DNA of 64,000 nucleotides from Tethya wilhelma (GCA_964030475.1 CAXIPT010000001.1:18557886-18621885); one strand, 5' to 3'; positions 25,275-37,288 are shown, numbered from the stretch's first letter. Notes: generated from the sequence alone by a model not told the origin. Translations and numbers: made by a program.

Positions 25275-26258
25275 CTCAGCTGATGTGTTTCGCTGGGGTA
25301 AGACCTACTGGCAGAAGGCCAGTGAACAGGCAGAGCGTCCCAAGGTGGATGTTGAAGTGGATGCTCTGATAGAGGGCAGTCTGGCGGGGGAGGCTGGGCT
25401 AATAGTCCTGGACTCTCTGGAGCTGCTGGTCCAGACGGTGTCCCTGGAAGGCCAGTCCATGCTGGGGAAGGCTCTCGAGGTCCTCCTGCACCTCATGGGC
25501 TCCAACCAGAGTACAGAGGTCATGAAGCACATCTTTGCCACCCAGCGGTCCATCGTGTCCAAGTTCCCTGAGCTGGTATTTGAGGAGGAGACGGAGCAGT
25601 GCTCTGAGCTGTGCGCCCGCCTCCTGCGCCACTGCTCCTCCAGCGTGGCTGAGATCAGGGCGTGGGCGTGTGCCTCCCTCTACCTCCTCATGAGGCAGAA
25701 CTACGAGCTGGGTCATGTGAGCTAACACGCACTCTAATGTTGCCATGGTAACCATTATTATTGTACTGTTGTAGACATTTGCTCGGGTCAAAGTTCAAGT
25801 GACAGTTGCTCTCTCTTCTATTGTGGCTGGCTCAACAGTGAGTGCGCCCCTTTAATCATTAGAGAATATGTCGACTAATTGATGCATACATATGTAGGGG
25901 TTCAATGAGCACCACTTGAGGCGCTCTCTCAAGACACTCATCATGTACGCCCAAAATGACCACGAGATGTCAGCCTCCAACTTCCCAGAGCAGGTACACT
26001 CTGCTGATGGTGCACACTTCACTGAGTGATGGCTCTCTCTCTCTTGTTTTTGTTCTTGTTGTTTGTCTTCAGGTGACAGAACTGTCTGTGAACCTCCACA
26101 GGATCCTCCTGGACACAGTCAAGATGCAGGAGTTCCAAGATGTGAGTCATCCTACCTAGTAGTGATGGTTGCTTGCCTAACAATAGCACATGTTCTCTCC
26201 CTAGGATCCTGAGATGTTGATGGACCTCATGTACCGCATATCCAAGGGGTAAGTGGTT

Positions 26259-26325
<67 letters not shown>

Positions 26326-26392
26326 CTGTCTACCACTGAGGAAGCAGTGAGGACCTGAGTGAGAGAGAGAGAGAGAGAGAGANNNNNNNNNN

Positions 26393-26425
<33 letters not shown>

Positions 26426-27884
26426 GTGTGTGTGTTCCCTACTCTTACATGTACCGTAAATTGTGAAAAATTCGTAGTTGATAAATTTTCGTAGATGCTG
26501 CAGAGTACGAAAATTAAATGCACGAAAAATTGCATAATAGTGGGTGGGGCTGCATAACGCGGCGATACTACGAAAATTATTCAACACAAAAATTTAATGT
26601 ACAAAAATTTTTTAACACGAAAATTTCGCGATTTACAGTATGTTGTTCCCTCCTCTCATGTTGTTCCCTCCTCTCATGTTGGTCCCCCCCTCTCATGTTG
26701 GTCCCCCCTCTCATGTTGTTCCCTCCTCTCATGTTCCCCCCTCTCATGTTGTTCCCTTCCCTCATGTTGGTCCCCCCTCTCATGTTATGTTGGTCCCTCC
26801 TCTCATGTTGGTCCCCCCTCTCATGTTATGTTGGTCCCTCCTCTCATGTTGTTCCCCCCTAACATGTTATGTTGGTCCCTCCTCTCATGTTGTTCCCCCC
26901 TCTCATGTTATGTTGTTCCCTCCTCTCATGTTGGTCCCTCCTCTCACTAGCTACCAGAATTCTCCTGACCTTCGACTTGCCTGGCTGCAGCACATGGCCG
27001 AGAAACACTCACTTGTGAGTCACATGATCCTCTAGTGTTGTCACATGACTCTCATGTGATCCATCTCTCTTTCTCTCAGAGGCACAACTACACGGAGGCT
27101 GCCATGTGTGTGGTCCATGCTGCTGCCCTGGTGGCGGAGTACCTCTACCTTCTGGAGGGGACCCCCCACCTGCCCACTGGGTGTGTGGCATTCCAGAAAC
27201 TATCACCAAATGTCTTGGAAGAGTCGGCCATATCTGATGACCTCGTGAACCCTGTGAGTTAAATGACATCATTATTGACTGGTTTAAAATCACCCACCCA
27301 CTTCCTGTGCCCCTGTAATAATTAGGAGGAAGAAGGCATCTGCACCAGCAAGGCCTTCTCGGAGCAAGGCCTCCTGGACCTGATGGAGCAGGCCGCTGAT
27401 CTCTTCAAAGAGGCCAACTTGTTTGAGGCTGTCAATGAGGTGTACAAGTTCATCATTCCCATCTATGAGGCTCGCAGGGACAACGTTGAACTGGAGAGGG
27501 TGCACAGGAAGCTCACCGACTGCTACCGTGAGCTGGTCCAGAGGGGCCAGCACAGGTTTCTGGGCTCCTACTTCAGAGTGGGCTTCTACGGCCTCATCTT
27601 TGGTGACCTGGACAGACAGCAGTTCATCTACAAGGAGGCAGCCCTCACACGGCTGGGAGAATTCTCCCTCAAACTGCAGGTGAGGAGGAGCAATAGCATG
27701 GTACTTATTGGGGTCACTGCTGGTGTGCTCTAATTAGAAACTGTATGAGGAGAAGTTGGGAAAGAGAGAGTCCTCTTCCGACCTCATTGAGCTGCTCAAG
27801 GACTCTGGAGACGTTGATTTAAATTCTCTTTTACCGCAGAAGGTACGTGACTCACCAGCCTGTGTCACTGAATTCACCAGCTCA

Positions 27885-27957
<73 letters not shown>

Positions 27958-29730
27958 TCAGGGCTACATTCAGGTGACGTATGTGGAGCCATATTTTGAT
28001 GAGTGGGAACTGAAGACCAGAGTATCTGTCTACGACAAGTCCTTCAATATCAGTAAGAAGAACACACTCACATATCTGCTGTTTCCATGGTAACCATTGT
28101 TGTACTTTGAACAGGGAGGTTTTGTTTCAACACTCCGTTCACCCCGAGTGGCAAAGCCCATGGGGAGGTGGACGAGCAGTACATGAGGAAGACCATCCTC
28201 ACCGCGGCCGAGTCCTTCCCCTACGTCAAGAGGAGGAGCGCCATCATCAGATCAGACAAGGTAACATCTCTCTCTCTCTCTATCTCTCTAGTGTGGGCAC
28301 TAATTGAGTCGTGCTCCTGTCGTTAGGTGGACCTGTTTCCCATCGAGGTGGCCATCCTCAACATGCAGGAGAAGATCCAGAGCATGAGGCGTACCTTGCT
28401 ACAGAACCCTCCAGATGCTAAGCTGCTCCAGATGCAACTTCAAGGAGGCATAGCTACAGCCGTCAACCAGGTCAGGGCACTAATAGGGAGGGGTCACTGG
28501 TTGATGCTCTGTCACTGTGTGTACCATTGCTACATACACTGTCACTAGGCCCAGATAAATTATGCTACTTTTTCTGCCTATTTTTCTTTTCGCTTGTTCC
28601 TGAAAGAACACCTATTTTGCTTTCCCAAACTCTACCTATTTTGCTTCAATTATGCTAAATACAATTTTATGAACAATGAGCCGTTTCTTGATGAAAAGGA
28701 AATTGATTAAACGACAATAGTAGGCCAAACAGAAAAACTATGCTCATGGCATTGGTTGTCCTTGTACCATATATATTATAGTACAAATTAAAGACATAAC
28801 AACATTTGTTTTGGCCTCTTGCTGGTAAAAGCAAAACACAAAAACTACAAAACCCAAACAAAAAGAACAGCTAGTCTAGCTACCATAGTGTGTACTGAAG
28901 CATTTATAGGCAGTTCAACTTTGTCGTCCAGCCTAGGAGTAGTCAAATTGCTTAAGTAAACACAATGCCACTCAGTGCAGATGCTAGAATAATGACCTTT
29001 TTTAATTATCTGTATGAGATGCTAGATTATGTCTATTTTTCCAGAAAAATGCCCACAGCTTTCAGCTACCTATTTTGCTCAAAAAAATTCCAGCAAAATT
29101 TATCTGGGCCTAACTGTCACTGCGTGTGCCATTGCTACATACACTGTCACTGCATGTGCCATTGCTACATACACTGTTACTGCGTGTGCCATTGCTACAT
29201 ACACTGTCACTGCATGTACCATTGCTACATGTATACAGGGGCCGTTTCACATCGCCAAACTCTTCCTGGACATGCCACCATCAGAGCACACCCACCTCCA
29301 CAGGAAGCTCAAGGTGTGCTTCAAAGAATTCACCAGAAGGTTAGCCACACACACACACACACACACACACACATCAATGATGGTTTGATGGAATTAACGG
29401 TTTGTTGTTGATCAGATGTGAGGAGGCCCTGGAGGTGAACAAGAGCCTGATCACTGAAGAGCAAGGGGCCTACCAGAGAGAGCTGCAGAGGAACCTGCGA
29501 GACTTCCGAGACAAACTGGAGCCAATGGTCAGCACAAAGAAGAAACACAAGAGGTCAAGGTACAGCACCCCATACTAATTCCTGTCAGTCCAGTTGGTGT
29601 TCTTGTGGTGTTGCTATGACAGTATTGCATGCACACACACACTACCATCTATAGAGACAGAGCCCTCCACAATATTGCCAGCTCACGTTCCTCCAAGGCC
29701 TACCCCGGTGGAGAGACCACACCAAAGTGA
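22558..29730 (+). CDS. DOCK7: DOCK6/7/8-type GEF, C-terminal half with DHR2 domain
   Basis: About 21 exons from a partial one (22558-22585) through 22640-22753, 23783-24072, 24389-24659, 24720-24853, 25038-25182, 25280-25716, 27080-27253, 27326-27679, 27962-28052, 28115-28260, 28327-28470, 29239-29339, 29416-29559 to the stop in 29655-29730. Key matches to DOCK7 are [86 protein letters not shown] and, in DHR2, [13 protein letters not shown]2 is the catalytic exchange domain for Rac/Cdc42. The part equivalent to human residues about 390-1080 is absent from the window. The gene ends [14 protein letters not shown]. Introns carry microsatellites, two minisatellites and three MITE-type elements. 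Confidence 0.92.
22853..23578. mobile_element. 725-bp foldback with GCGATTGGCA sub-repeats
   Basis: The left arm (about 22853-23105) and right arm (about 23345-23578) are inverted copies: AATGTCAAAAATAAATTGCC at left against GGCAATTTATTTTTGACACT at right. Within each arm the unit TTGCCAATCGCGTTCTGCA recurs three to four times. It lies in a DOCK intron. No coding capacity. Confidence 0.85.
23713..23780 (+). repeat. (CT)n tract at DOCK acceptor
   Basis: About 34 CT units end at AG 23781-23782 with no other sequence between. Confidence 0.92.
24101..24338. mobile_element. MITE, AAAGTCCATCTGGTTTGAGA family, copy 1
   Basis: Complete copy with inverted ends TAAAGTCCATCTGGTTTGAG and CTCAAACAAGATGGACTTTT. 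It lies in a DOCK intron. Other copies are at 39193, 40063, 56324 and 60262. Confidence 0.88.
25233..25270 (+). repeat. (CT)n tract at DOCK acceptor
   Basis: A CT run followed by CCTCCTCAG|CTGATG; the acceptor AG is at 25278-25279. Confidence 0.9.
26261..26412. repeat. (CT)n, (GA)n, 10-N gap and (GT)n
   Basis: A microsatellite cluster beginning 12 nt after a DOCK donor, with ten Ns at 26383-26392. The true length is unknown. Confidence 0.85.
26450..26641. mobile_element. MITE of the CGAAAATT / TACCGTAAATTG family
   Basis: The left end TACCGTAAATTGTGAAAAAT and right end AATTTCGCGATTTACAGTA are inverted. Internally CGAAAATT is repeated. It lies in a DOCK intron. Confidence 0.75.
26642..26948. 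repeat. about 20-bp minisatellite (TCCCTCCTCTCATGTTG)
   Basis: Roughly 15 units of TTGGTCCCTCCTCTCATG and variants run up to the pyrimidine tract of the next DOCK exon (acceptor at 26950), so the minisatellite supplies that splice site context. Confidence 0.88.
28507..29235. repeat. 36-bp minisatellite split by a MITE
   Basis: The unit CACTGTCACTGCGTGTGCCA + TTGCTACATA is present once at 28507-28548 and four times at 29106-29235. The element 28546-29113 lies between them. Confidence 0.85.
28546..29113. mobile_element. MITE with TAGGCCCAGATAAATT ends, copy 1
   Basis: Inverted ends TAGGCCCAGATAAATT and AATTTATCTGGGCCTA. The interior repeats CCTATTTTGCTTCAATTATG and a pairing TTTTTCTGGAAAAA-like part. 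A second copy is at 51283-51690. Confidence 0.88.
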
Positions 29731-29935
29731 TCGAAGCTAAAACTGATAATTATTATATTATATTAATATCAATTAAACTAATTATATAGTAACTTGATGT
29801 AGACTTTTCATTTTTTTCACTACTACTCAAGATTCAACTGATGTAATTTATTAGCAACTGTAGATGATAAAATTGTACATCAAAAACTTTTCTTTTTGTC
29901 TTGACAATAATAAAGATTACATCATTGTTTTATCA

Positions 29936-30470
29936 TCACTCCTTGGCAGTCCGTGGTCTCCTGATCTTGGCCACGCCCCCCTCTTGGAATCCATTAGTGA
30001 ACCTTCGGTGTACCAGCTTGAGGTGCTTCATTCTCCCAGTGCCAGTCGTGCGACGCCTCTTGGCCTTAACACTCCAGTTGTCTGCACAAACAACAATAGC
30101 AGTAGCTTACTGACATGTATGAACTTGTGTGCACACACACACACACACACCCGACTCTAATTAACGCCCACTAATGCACACATACAGTAAAGAAATCCAA
30201 GGAAGCAGGCCACTTACAGCGTCTTCTCCTAGCACTAGGATAAGCACAGCTGGCACATCTCTTCTTCTGGATGTGGTAGGCCTTCCTCCCACAACGAACA
30301 CACAGCGTGTGGGTCTTGTTGTGCCGCTTTCCAAAACTCGAGGTTCCCTTCGTCTGCAGAGAAAATAAAAGAATACAGCTTTAAACTACTCTCACTTGGG
30401 AGAACTGCACAACTCATAGTGTAGACAGAGACACGAACTATCATTAGATGCAAACAGATACACTTACCAT
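29936..30470 (-). CDS. RPL37: ribosomal protein eL37 (RPL37), complete
   Basis: Exons 30468-30470 (only the ATG), 30218-30353 and 29936-30081 give 94 aa. [20 protein letters not shown] is nearly identical to human eL37. The zinc ribbon [17 protein letters not shown] is complete, and [18 protein letters not shown] follows. It is a 60S subunit protein binding 25S/28S rRNA. A pyrimidine-rich stretch (CTCCTTCTCTTTAC on the gene strand, 30484-30497) before the start fits a 5' TOP element. The tails of DOCK and RPL37 face each other, 205 bp apart. Confidence 0.96.
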
Positions 30471-30688
30471 GCTGGGACGATGTAAAGAGAAGGAGTGCTA
30501 CTGCGCATGCTCGGTAATTGAGTGAGCAGCGCTGTCTGACGTCATTAGGGAATTTCCCTTTGCCACATCACCAACATTGACGGTGGAGGATCTTTGCAGG
30601 CGTACAATGATGCAGCTAGTCAATGATTGCTATTGTCTGGAGGGGGATAAAAAGAGATATTCAACTCTTCATCTGTCATATTGCAACA
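30471..30688. promoter_or_regulatory. bidirectional promoter RPL37 / F-box gene
   Basis: 218 bp. Contains a perfect CRE TGACGTCA (30537-30544), an NRF1-like CTGCGCATGCTC (30501-30512) and the presumed RPL37 5' TOP start. Confidence 0.7.
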
Positions 30689-31089
30689 ATGGAAGAAGTA
30701 GAAAGAGAGCGCAGCCTCCATCCTGGTGCAGGCATCTACCTGTCCTCGTTGAAGGCAGGCACTGCATCAATTCGTATCAAACAAGAGCAACACAGCAATC
30801 ACTTCATTTCGTTACCAGTGAGTCAAACCCTCCAATGTAAATGTAGATGATTTAAAGTACATGTGTTCTCAAACCAGCTGGGTGTTCATCTCCACTTGTT
30901 TTCCTATCTTGATGTAAAGTCCCTGTGCCGACTAGCTCAGACTTGTTCCTACCTTCGGACCCTCACTGGAGACTCCCTCCTGTGGAAGAGACAGCTCCAG
31001 AGAGACGTCAGACAATGGTCCACCATAACACACCTCTCACACCCACTGGTCTATGACCAGGTGGACTCTGACCTCTCACCAAAGCACAT
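30689..31089 (+). CDS. F-box protein (FBXO4-like), first two exons
   Basis: Exons 30689-30817 and 30878-31089. The F-box reads LPLGVHLHLFSYLDVKSLCR, then LAQTCSYLRTLTGDSLLWKR, with LQRDVRQWS after it, which resembles FBXO4 (LWRYFLLRDLPSWS). F-box proteins are substrate adaptors of SCF ubiquitin ligases. The exon ends in phase 2 with GTGAGT. The remaining exons are lost at the microsatellite/N31197 join, because the next exon belongs to nitric oxide synthase. FBXO4 is a suggestion; other F-box types are possible. Confidence 0.65.
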
Positions 31090-31129
31090 GTGAGTTGCTA
31101 CTCTCTTTTCTCTTGATCAGTGTCAATTG

Positions 31130-31130
<1 letters not shown>

Positions 31131-31196
<66 letters not shown>

Positions 31197-31197
31197 N

Positions 31198-31232
<35 letters not shown>
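31131..31232 (+). repeat. (CT)n with single N at 31197
   Basis: About 50 CT units ending CTCCAG|CGCTAC at a NOS acceptor. The N lies inside the run and joins two different genes. Confidence 0.88.
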
Positions 31233-31234
<2 letters not shown>

Positions 31235-31235
31235 G

Positions 31236-31610
31236 CGCTACTACTCCATCAGCTCTTCTCCTAGGATGTATCCCAATGAGATCCATGCGACAGTGGCCAT
31301 TGTCTCCTTCAAGAAGAGAAGTAAGGAACTGAGTTGTTTCTTTACTTCAAATCAGTTACCAAACAACCAATCTTATGTAGTCTGCCTCGTAAGCCAAGCC
31401 TTCTACACACCCCACTCTTTCTTTGATGTACTACATATCAAAGTGTCAAATTGATTCAACTATGCAGTATTATTATACAGTTATTGTTTTCCCAAACAGT
31501 AGGCCTTTAATACTAACAAGTACTCCCCCCCCAATTTTCATACTTTGCCACAAATACACCTCCACATAAGAGTGGGTATTTCAAAGTAATAATCATTTAA
31601 CTCCCCCCCT

Positions 31611-31666
<56 letters not shown>

Positions 31667-31946
31667 ATGGCATGGGTCCGAGGCACAATGGTGTCTGCTC
31701 CACATGGTTGAACAGACTCGAAGTCGGCTCCACAGTGCCGTGTCTCATTCGCAAGGCCCATGCCTTCCGTCTGCCCACTGATCCCCGTACCCCCGTCATT
31801 ATGGTCGGGCCGGGGACCGGTATTGCACCGTATCGCTCCTTCTGGCAGCACCGTCATCATTTGAGAAATGAGACACTTAAGTTGCAGTTGCACCAACCTA
31901 GCAATGTTCCAAAGGTCAGTTGTGATTCAAATGCCCTGTATGTGTA

Positions 31947-31986
<40 letters not shown>

Positions 31987-32936
31987 TCTCTCTCTCTCTC
32001 TCAGCACTATTTTCTTGTAAGCTTAGCCCAACATGAAGCTTTTCTCTGAGCATGCAGCCGAGTGGGAGAGAGTTCAAAAAATATAAAAATCTGTAACCAA
32101 GGTTATTATCTCTTAAGTGTTTGTGGGCGATTATCACCCCCACTTGGTTGGAGGTTAGTGGCTAGACTATTGTCTCTTGGTCATGGCTCCAGCTGTACAT
32201 AGTGTTTTACTGGTCTGTGGTCTTACTATGTTGTGGTCTACACATGTTGTCATGGCAACTATTGTGTGGTGGTCCCACTCAGCTTATTAATGTAGGGAAG
32301 GTTGCATGTGTGCACATGTGGTCTTCAAAGCCAAATGAGGATGGTTTTTGCACAATTGTGTATGTATTGTTGTGGTCTTTTTGGCCTTACATCTGGCTCA
32401 CAAGAAACCACTGACAAGGAGCTTTTCTGAAATAAGTTTTTGGGGCCTGGGCATGAACCTAAAGTGCACCACATACTAAATTTTTTTGCCCAGCTAAAAG
32501 CGCTTTGCATATTTAAATTTCTACCTGGTTAAAAGTGCTTAAGTTGCATATTTAAATCTTTTGTTTTTATCCTCTTTAGCCGACGGTGACTTTGTCAAAG
32601 CCCAAAGAACCAGCAGGGAAGAGACGAAGACAGACCGAATTCAAGCCGCCCAACTTGAAGGAGCTTCTCAACCCTCCTCCGGTGGAAGAGGGCACCGATG
32701 GTGGCAGTGGTGGGGGCATGCCGATGAGACGCTCTCTCTCCGATGCCGACAACACACAGGAGATCGCTCACATGCTGGCCAACAAGAGGAAGGCGCTGGG
32801 AAGCCTCTCTCTCTACTTTGGCTGCAGGAGGTCTGATCTCGATTTCATCTACGCTGATGAGATCAAGAAGATGCAAGTGTCCGGGATCCTTACCGACGTG
32901 AATGTGGCTTTCTCTCGAGAACCTGGCAAGTCAAAG
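31236..32936 (+). CDS. NOS: nitric oxide synthase, FAD/NADPH reductase part (internal fragment)
   Basis: Three exons: 31236-31320, 31667-31914, 32580-32936. [20 protein letters not shown] is the FAD-binding signature, followed by [27 protein letters not shown] (NADPH pyrophosphate loop) and [17 protein letters not shown], all matching animal NOS better than P450 or methionine synthase reductases. Between FWQHR and LYFGCR there is an extra stretch of roughly 90 residues ([20 protein letters not shown], Gly-rich, RRSLSDADN) where vertebrate NOS has about 15. Heme, calmodulin and FMN parts upstream and the last exon(s) downstream are missing because of the joins at N31197 and N32995. Confidence 0.88.
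31619..31664 (+). repeat. (CT)n tract at NOS acceptor
   Basis: The CT run abuts AG 31665-31666. A second CT run (31951-32001) lies in the next intron, not at a splice site. Confidence 0.9.
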
Positions 32937-32994
32937 GTAAAATTTGATTAATAATTGTGTAATTGTATTCCAACGCCCCCCCCCCCCCCCCCCC

Positions 32995-32995
32995 N
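32995..32995. other. single-N contig join after poly-C
   Basis: NOS (+) and SPTLC1 (-) both lose their 3' ends here. Fourteen or more C residues precede the N. Confidence 0.8.
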
Positions 32996-33186
32996 GGTGG
33001 TGGGAGGTTGATCTCTTCAGTGAGGTATTTTGATGTTACAATGGCAACTCCATTGGCCATACACTCATTGGCAATGCTCTCGAGTGTTTGAGTGTCTTTT
33101 TCTCTGGAGCCACGAGAGGAGGTCAGCTGGAGATGGAGCACAGGGCACACAGCATTGCCACACACCTCAATCCCAGCACAACTGAG

Positions 33187-33245
<59 letters not shown>

Positions 33246-35353
33246 TCACACTCATAATGTGGTAGGATACATTAAAATTATTATAGCAGGAAAGTTTTCA
33301 AGTGTCTAACTTTCGCGGGTGTCTCTTGTCAAACATCTTTGTGTTTTAACCTTGACGGATGAGTTGTGAAATGCCCATACAGTATGTACATTACAGAGAT
33401 TACAATTGTCTTACTCTCTCAGTTGCTCTCTGAGGTGACAGGCGTTGCTCCTGAGTTGGATGAACATGTGAGGGTCCTTCTCCATCTCCTTTAGACTCTC
33501 TATGGCAGCTGATGCCATCATTGGAGGCACAGAGGCAGAGAAACAGTAGCCCAGTCCCGAGAGACGCTGGTGGTCGATGATGTAACTCTTCCCAGCACAG
33601 AACCCCCCCACGCTGGCCACTGCCATCTCCAACGACACACATATCACGTCCACCTCCTCAGGCTGAAGGAAGGAATGAGACAGGCATTAGTCATCGTCAT
33701 GGCAACACAATGATGAGCTCACTGAGAGTCCGAAGTGTTCTGTGGCTCCTCTTCCAGTTGCCCCCAGGACACCAAAGGAGAGGCTCTCTTCAAGAATTAT
33801 TGGAACACGATATTTGTTACGGAATTCAACCTACAGTAGATCATTAACAATGTTATACAGTCTCTGGTTATTACTGAATTTAATTAAAAAACTTTAATTC
33901 TGCCATTTAAGAATTAAAGTTTGTTATATTCAATCTGCATACTGGGTTGGTGAACAAGAATTAAATTTAATAATGACTAACACCCAACCAGAAACTCATT
34001 TAAGAGAAGTCTCTGGTTGTTCCAATGACACACTGTGACTTACTAGTTTAGGCAGAGGGGCCAGATCCCCCCAGTTGAAGTACAACCCTTCTGCTACAAT
34101 GAACTTCCGTGTCACTTTAGCTTTGGCAGGATTCTAAACCAATCAACACCTCCACAATCAGCAGTGGCAGTTGTAGCAACAAGGACGAACCTTTTGATCT
34201 AGCTTCTTCTGCTCTTCCAGGAGCTTCTCCAAGTGCTGCATGTTGTTATGTTTGAAGTACTTGATCTTACTGCGAGAGGCAACCAGGCCCTTCTGGATGG
34301 GGAAACACACACCTTCATCACTGCAAGAAATAAATAAGAACAGGAATGGATGGTTTTCTACGAGAATCTCTTTAGTTAAATCATTAGCTACTGCTGGTGG
34401 TGTAAGAACTGACCAGAAGATGATGTCTCTCCTCTTGGAATAGGCAGGGATGGCACTGGAGACCGTGGCAAAGCCATAGGAGTAGAGGATGGCCTCCTCT
34501 CTGCCAGTGAAGGAGGCCAACTTCTCCTCAAGACTCAAATGAACATCTGCCAAAACACAACAATGGTAACCATGGCAACCACACTATGACACTGAATGCC
34601 ATACCGACAGTGCCATAGAATCCCCTGGGTCCACACGACCCCACACCATACCTACTGATACTGTCAGCAGCCGCACTCTGTGAACAGCGGGAGAAGAGCA
34701 GTGAGAGAGAGAGAGAGAAAGTGAAATGGAAGGACAAACCTTGATGGCTCCATTGTCAACAAGACCAAGGAAGTTGAAAGTAGCAAGGTTCAGACACTCC
34801 TTCCCATTGACAGTGATGTATGCACCACAGTTACTATAGATAATAATGGTTAGTGCAATAATAAATTAAATATATTACTGCAGGATTAACGAACCCAGTA
34901 ACGATGGGGGCAGGGTCAACTTCCCTGTCGTTAGGGTAGCTCTGTGGTACCAGTGGCTCCGGTTGCCACTCCTCTATTAGCTCATCTTCCTCCTGAAGTT
35001 AGAGGGAGAATGAAAAATGTTTATACAAAGTATCATCTTTACATGGGTAGTTTGGAAGAAATCTTAACGCTTAGAATTAACATAGTTGCAGACACTACTA
35101 CACCCATCTATCTGTGGTGGTAGTACCTCTTTAGCTAGCTTGTCATGTTTGGTGACGGGTCTGTACTGCTTCGAGAAGAACAGCAGGTAGACGATCCACA
35201 CGACAAGGAACACCTCCAGAGCGATATGATAGGTCGGTGCCTGAAGAAACAAACAGATCAATACCTTCAGCAGCAGCAGACGAGCTAGAGTGGCCTCACC
35301 TGGAGGGCGTAGGCAGAGAGAGCCTCGAACACAGTCACTGGAGAGGAGGACAT
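32996..35353 (-). CDS. SPTLC1: serine palmitoyltransferase subunit 1 (SPTLC1), 3' end lost
   Basis: Exons 35300-35353, 35127-35240, 34895-34992, 34740-34833, 34605-34677, 34414-34546, 34191-34320, 34044-34133, 33723-33830, 33415-33662 and 32996-33181 (cut). An N-terminal membrane segment ([17 protein letters not shown]) is followed by [55 protein letters not shown] and [15 protein letters not shown], all near identical to human SPTLC1. The alpha-oxoamine synthase fold lacks the PLP lysine, as expected for this non-catalytic ER subunit of the first enzyme of sphingolipid synthesis. About 30 C-terminal residues after EEINLPP are missing. The last acceptor uses a (CT)n microsatellite. Confidence 0.94.
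33188..33241 (-). repeat. (CT)n tract at SPTLC1 last acceptor
   Basis: GA on plus, CT on the gene strand, followed by ATTTCTCAG|TTGTGC. Confidence 0.9.
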
Positions 35354-35621
35354 CTTCACAGCACACCAATATCGACCACGCCCACCACACCCTAACTAGT
35401 ATAATGACGTCATATGGTGCGATTAACTCCAAATCCTATGAATATGGTTAGCGGGCAGCGCCACCTCATGCACATGTGCTGGCTCAGCTGATTTCCATTT
35501 ACAGCCCATGGTGCAGGCTATATGTATTAAAACACGCCATGATCTGAGTTCCCACGCCATGGACGATCGGACATATAAGAGAGGTTGAAACATTGGACTA
35601 GCGATCATTCGATAACCAAGG
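35354..35621. promoter_or_regulatory. bidirectional promoter SPTLC1 / HMG-CoA synthase
   Basis: 268 bp between starts. Perfect CRE TGACGTCA at 35405-35412. It pairs two lipid-biosynthesis genes. No clear SRE (TCACNCCAC) was seen. Confidence 0.65.
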
Positions 35622-37288
35622 ATGTCTGAGGCTCCCGTAGCAGGCTGCTGGCCGAAAGATGTGGGCATTGTGGCCATTGAGGTTTACTTCCCCTCTTACT
35701 GTGTCAATCAGAATGAGCTGGAGGTGTTTGATGGCGTCAGTCAAGGCAAGTACACCATCGGCCTCGGCCAGCAGAACATGGGCTTCTGCAGTGACACTGA
35801 GGACATCCACTCGCTGTGTCTGACCGTGGTGCAAGCCCTCGTGGAGAAGAATGGCGTCCGCTACGAGGACATTGGCTGGATGGAGGTAGGCACGGAGACC
35901 ATACTGGACAAGTCCAAGAGTGTCAAGTCGGTGCTGATGAAGCTCTTCCAGGAGAGTGGCAACACAAGTGTCGAGGGAATCGACACCACTAACGCCTGTT
36001 ATGGTGGAACTCAGGCTCTATTTAACGCCCTCTCGTGGGTGGAGAGCAGTGCCTGGGATGGTGAGCCCCTTCCACATTGTCTAACTCACTTCTAACTGGT
36101 GTGTCCTGTTCCTGCAGGTCGCTATGCTCTGGTGGTGGCTGGGGACATAGCGGTGTATGCCTCTGGTAATGCCAGGCCCACTGGAGGTGCGGGGGCAGTG
36201 GCCATGTTGGTCGGACCCAATGCCCCTCTGGTACTGGAAAGAGGTCAGCCATGTCATTCTCTGTGATGTAATGTTGACATCATACCTTAATCCGATCAGC
36301 ATCATTGCTACAATATACCAACCCACTGTGTGTATGTTCTGATGCTTCAGGTGTACGTGCTGTTCATATGAGACATGCCTATGACTTCTACAAGCCCAAC
36401 CTGAGCTCAGAGTACCCTGTGGTCGATGGACAGCTCTCGATCCTCTGCTATCTTGAAGCCCTCGACAAGTGCTACGAAAGGTTTGCAGACAAGGCATCTC
36501 AAGTTGAAGGGACGCCATTCACCGTTGACAGTGGAGACTTCTTTGTGTTCCACTGTCCCTTTGCCAAGCTGGTCACCAAGAGCCTAGCAAGACTCAAACT
36601 GATAGACTTCACTAGAGCCCCTCAGGGTGACAAGTACACCGGGATGGAGTCCCTGGCAGGCCGCTCTTTGGAAGAGACCCGGGGAGACAAGGCTGTGGAG
36701 AAGGTAGTTGTGAAATGCAGCGCAAGAGAGTTCAAGGAGAAGACAGACACCTCTCTCCTTCTGGGTCGTGAGGTGGGCAACATGTACACAGCCTCTCTCT
36801 ACGGAGGACTGGTCTCCATCCTCGCCAAGTAAGTCAGTCTCGTATCAATTCAAATGATGTAATCATTACATCATCTCCCTAGGCTGTCGGCTGCTGAGGT
36901 GGCCGGGAAGAGAGTGGTGATGTTCTCCTACGGATCAGGACTAGCCTCCGCCATGTACTCCATCAGGATATCTGCTGACTCAGCACCAACCTCTGACCTT
37001 TCCCTGTTAATGAAGGGTGTGTCGGGAGTGTGTTCTCGACTGGAGTCTCGTAAGGTTGTCCCCCCGAGGGACTTTGAGGGGATCATGCTCCTGAGAGAGA
37101 AGGCCAGCCACACAGCCCCCTTCACCCCCCAGGGGGAGGTGAAGGACCTTTTCCCCGGGACCTACTACCTCGCGTCAGTCGATGACAAGCACAGGAGGGT
37201 CTATGGGCGGGTGCCTCCCACCTCTGCCACGTCCATCAGGACACTACCACCACCAGCAAAGAGACAGACCCTCGCTAATGGGGTGTAA
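35622..37288 (+). CDS. HMGCS1: hydroxymethylglutaryl-CoA synthase, complete
   Basis: Exons 35622-36060, 36118-36243, 36351-36828, 36883-37288 give 482 aa. Catalytic Glu lies in [13 protein letters not shown], the nucleophile Cys in TTNACYGGT and the His in [29 protein letters not shown] and the end motif [19 protein letters not shown] are typical. The enzyme condenses acetyl-CoA and acetoacetyl-CoA to HMG-CoA. No mitochondrial leader is seen (start [15 protein letters not shown]), so the cytosolic mevalonate-pathway form is likely. Confidence 0.96.

Noticed and set aside
31236..32936. NADPH-cytochrome P450 reductase or methionine synthase reductase
   Set aside because: [23 protein letters not shown] and [11 protein letters not shown] are specific to NOS.
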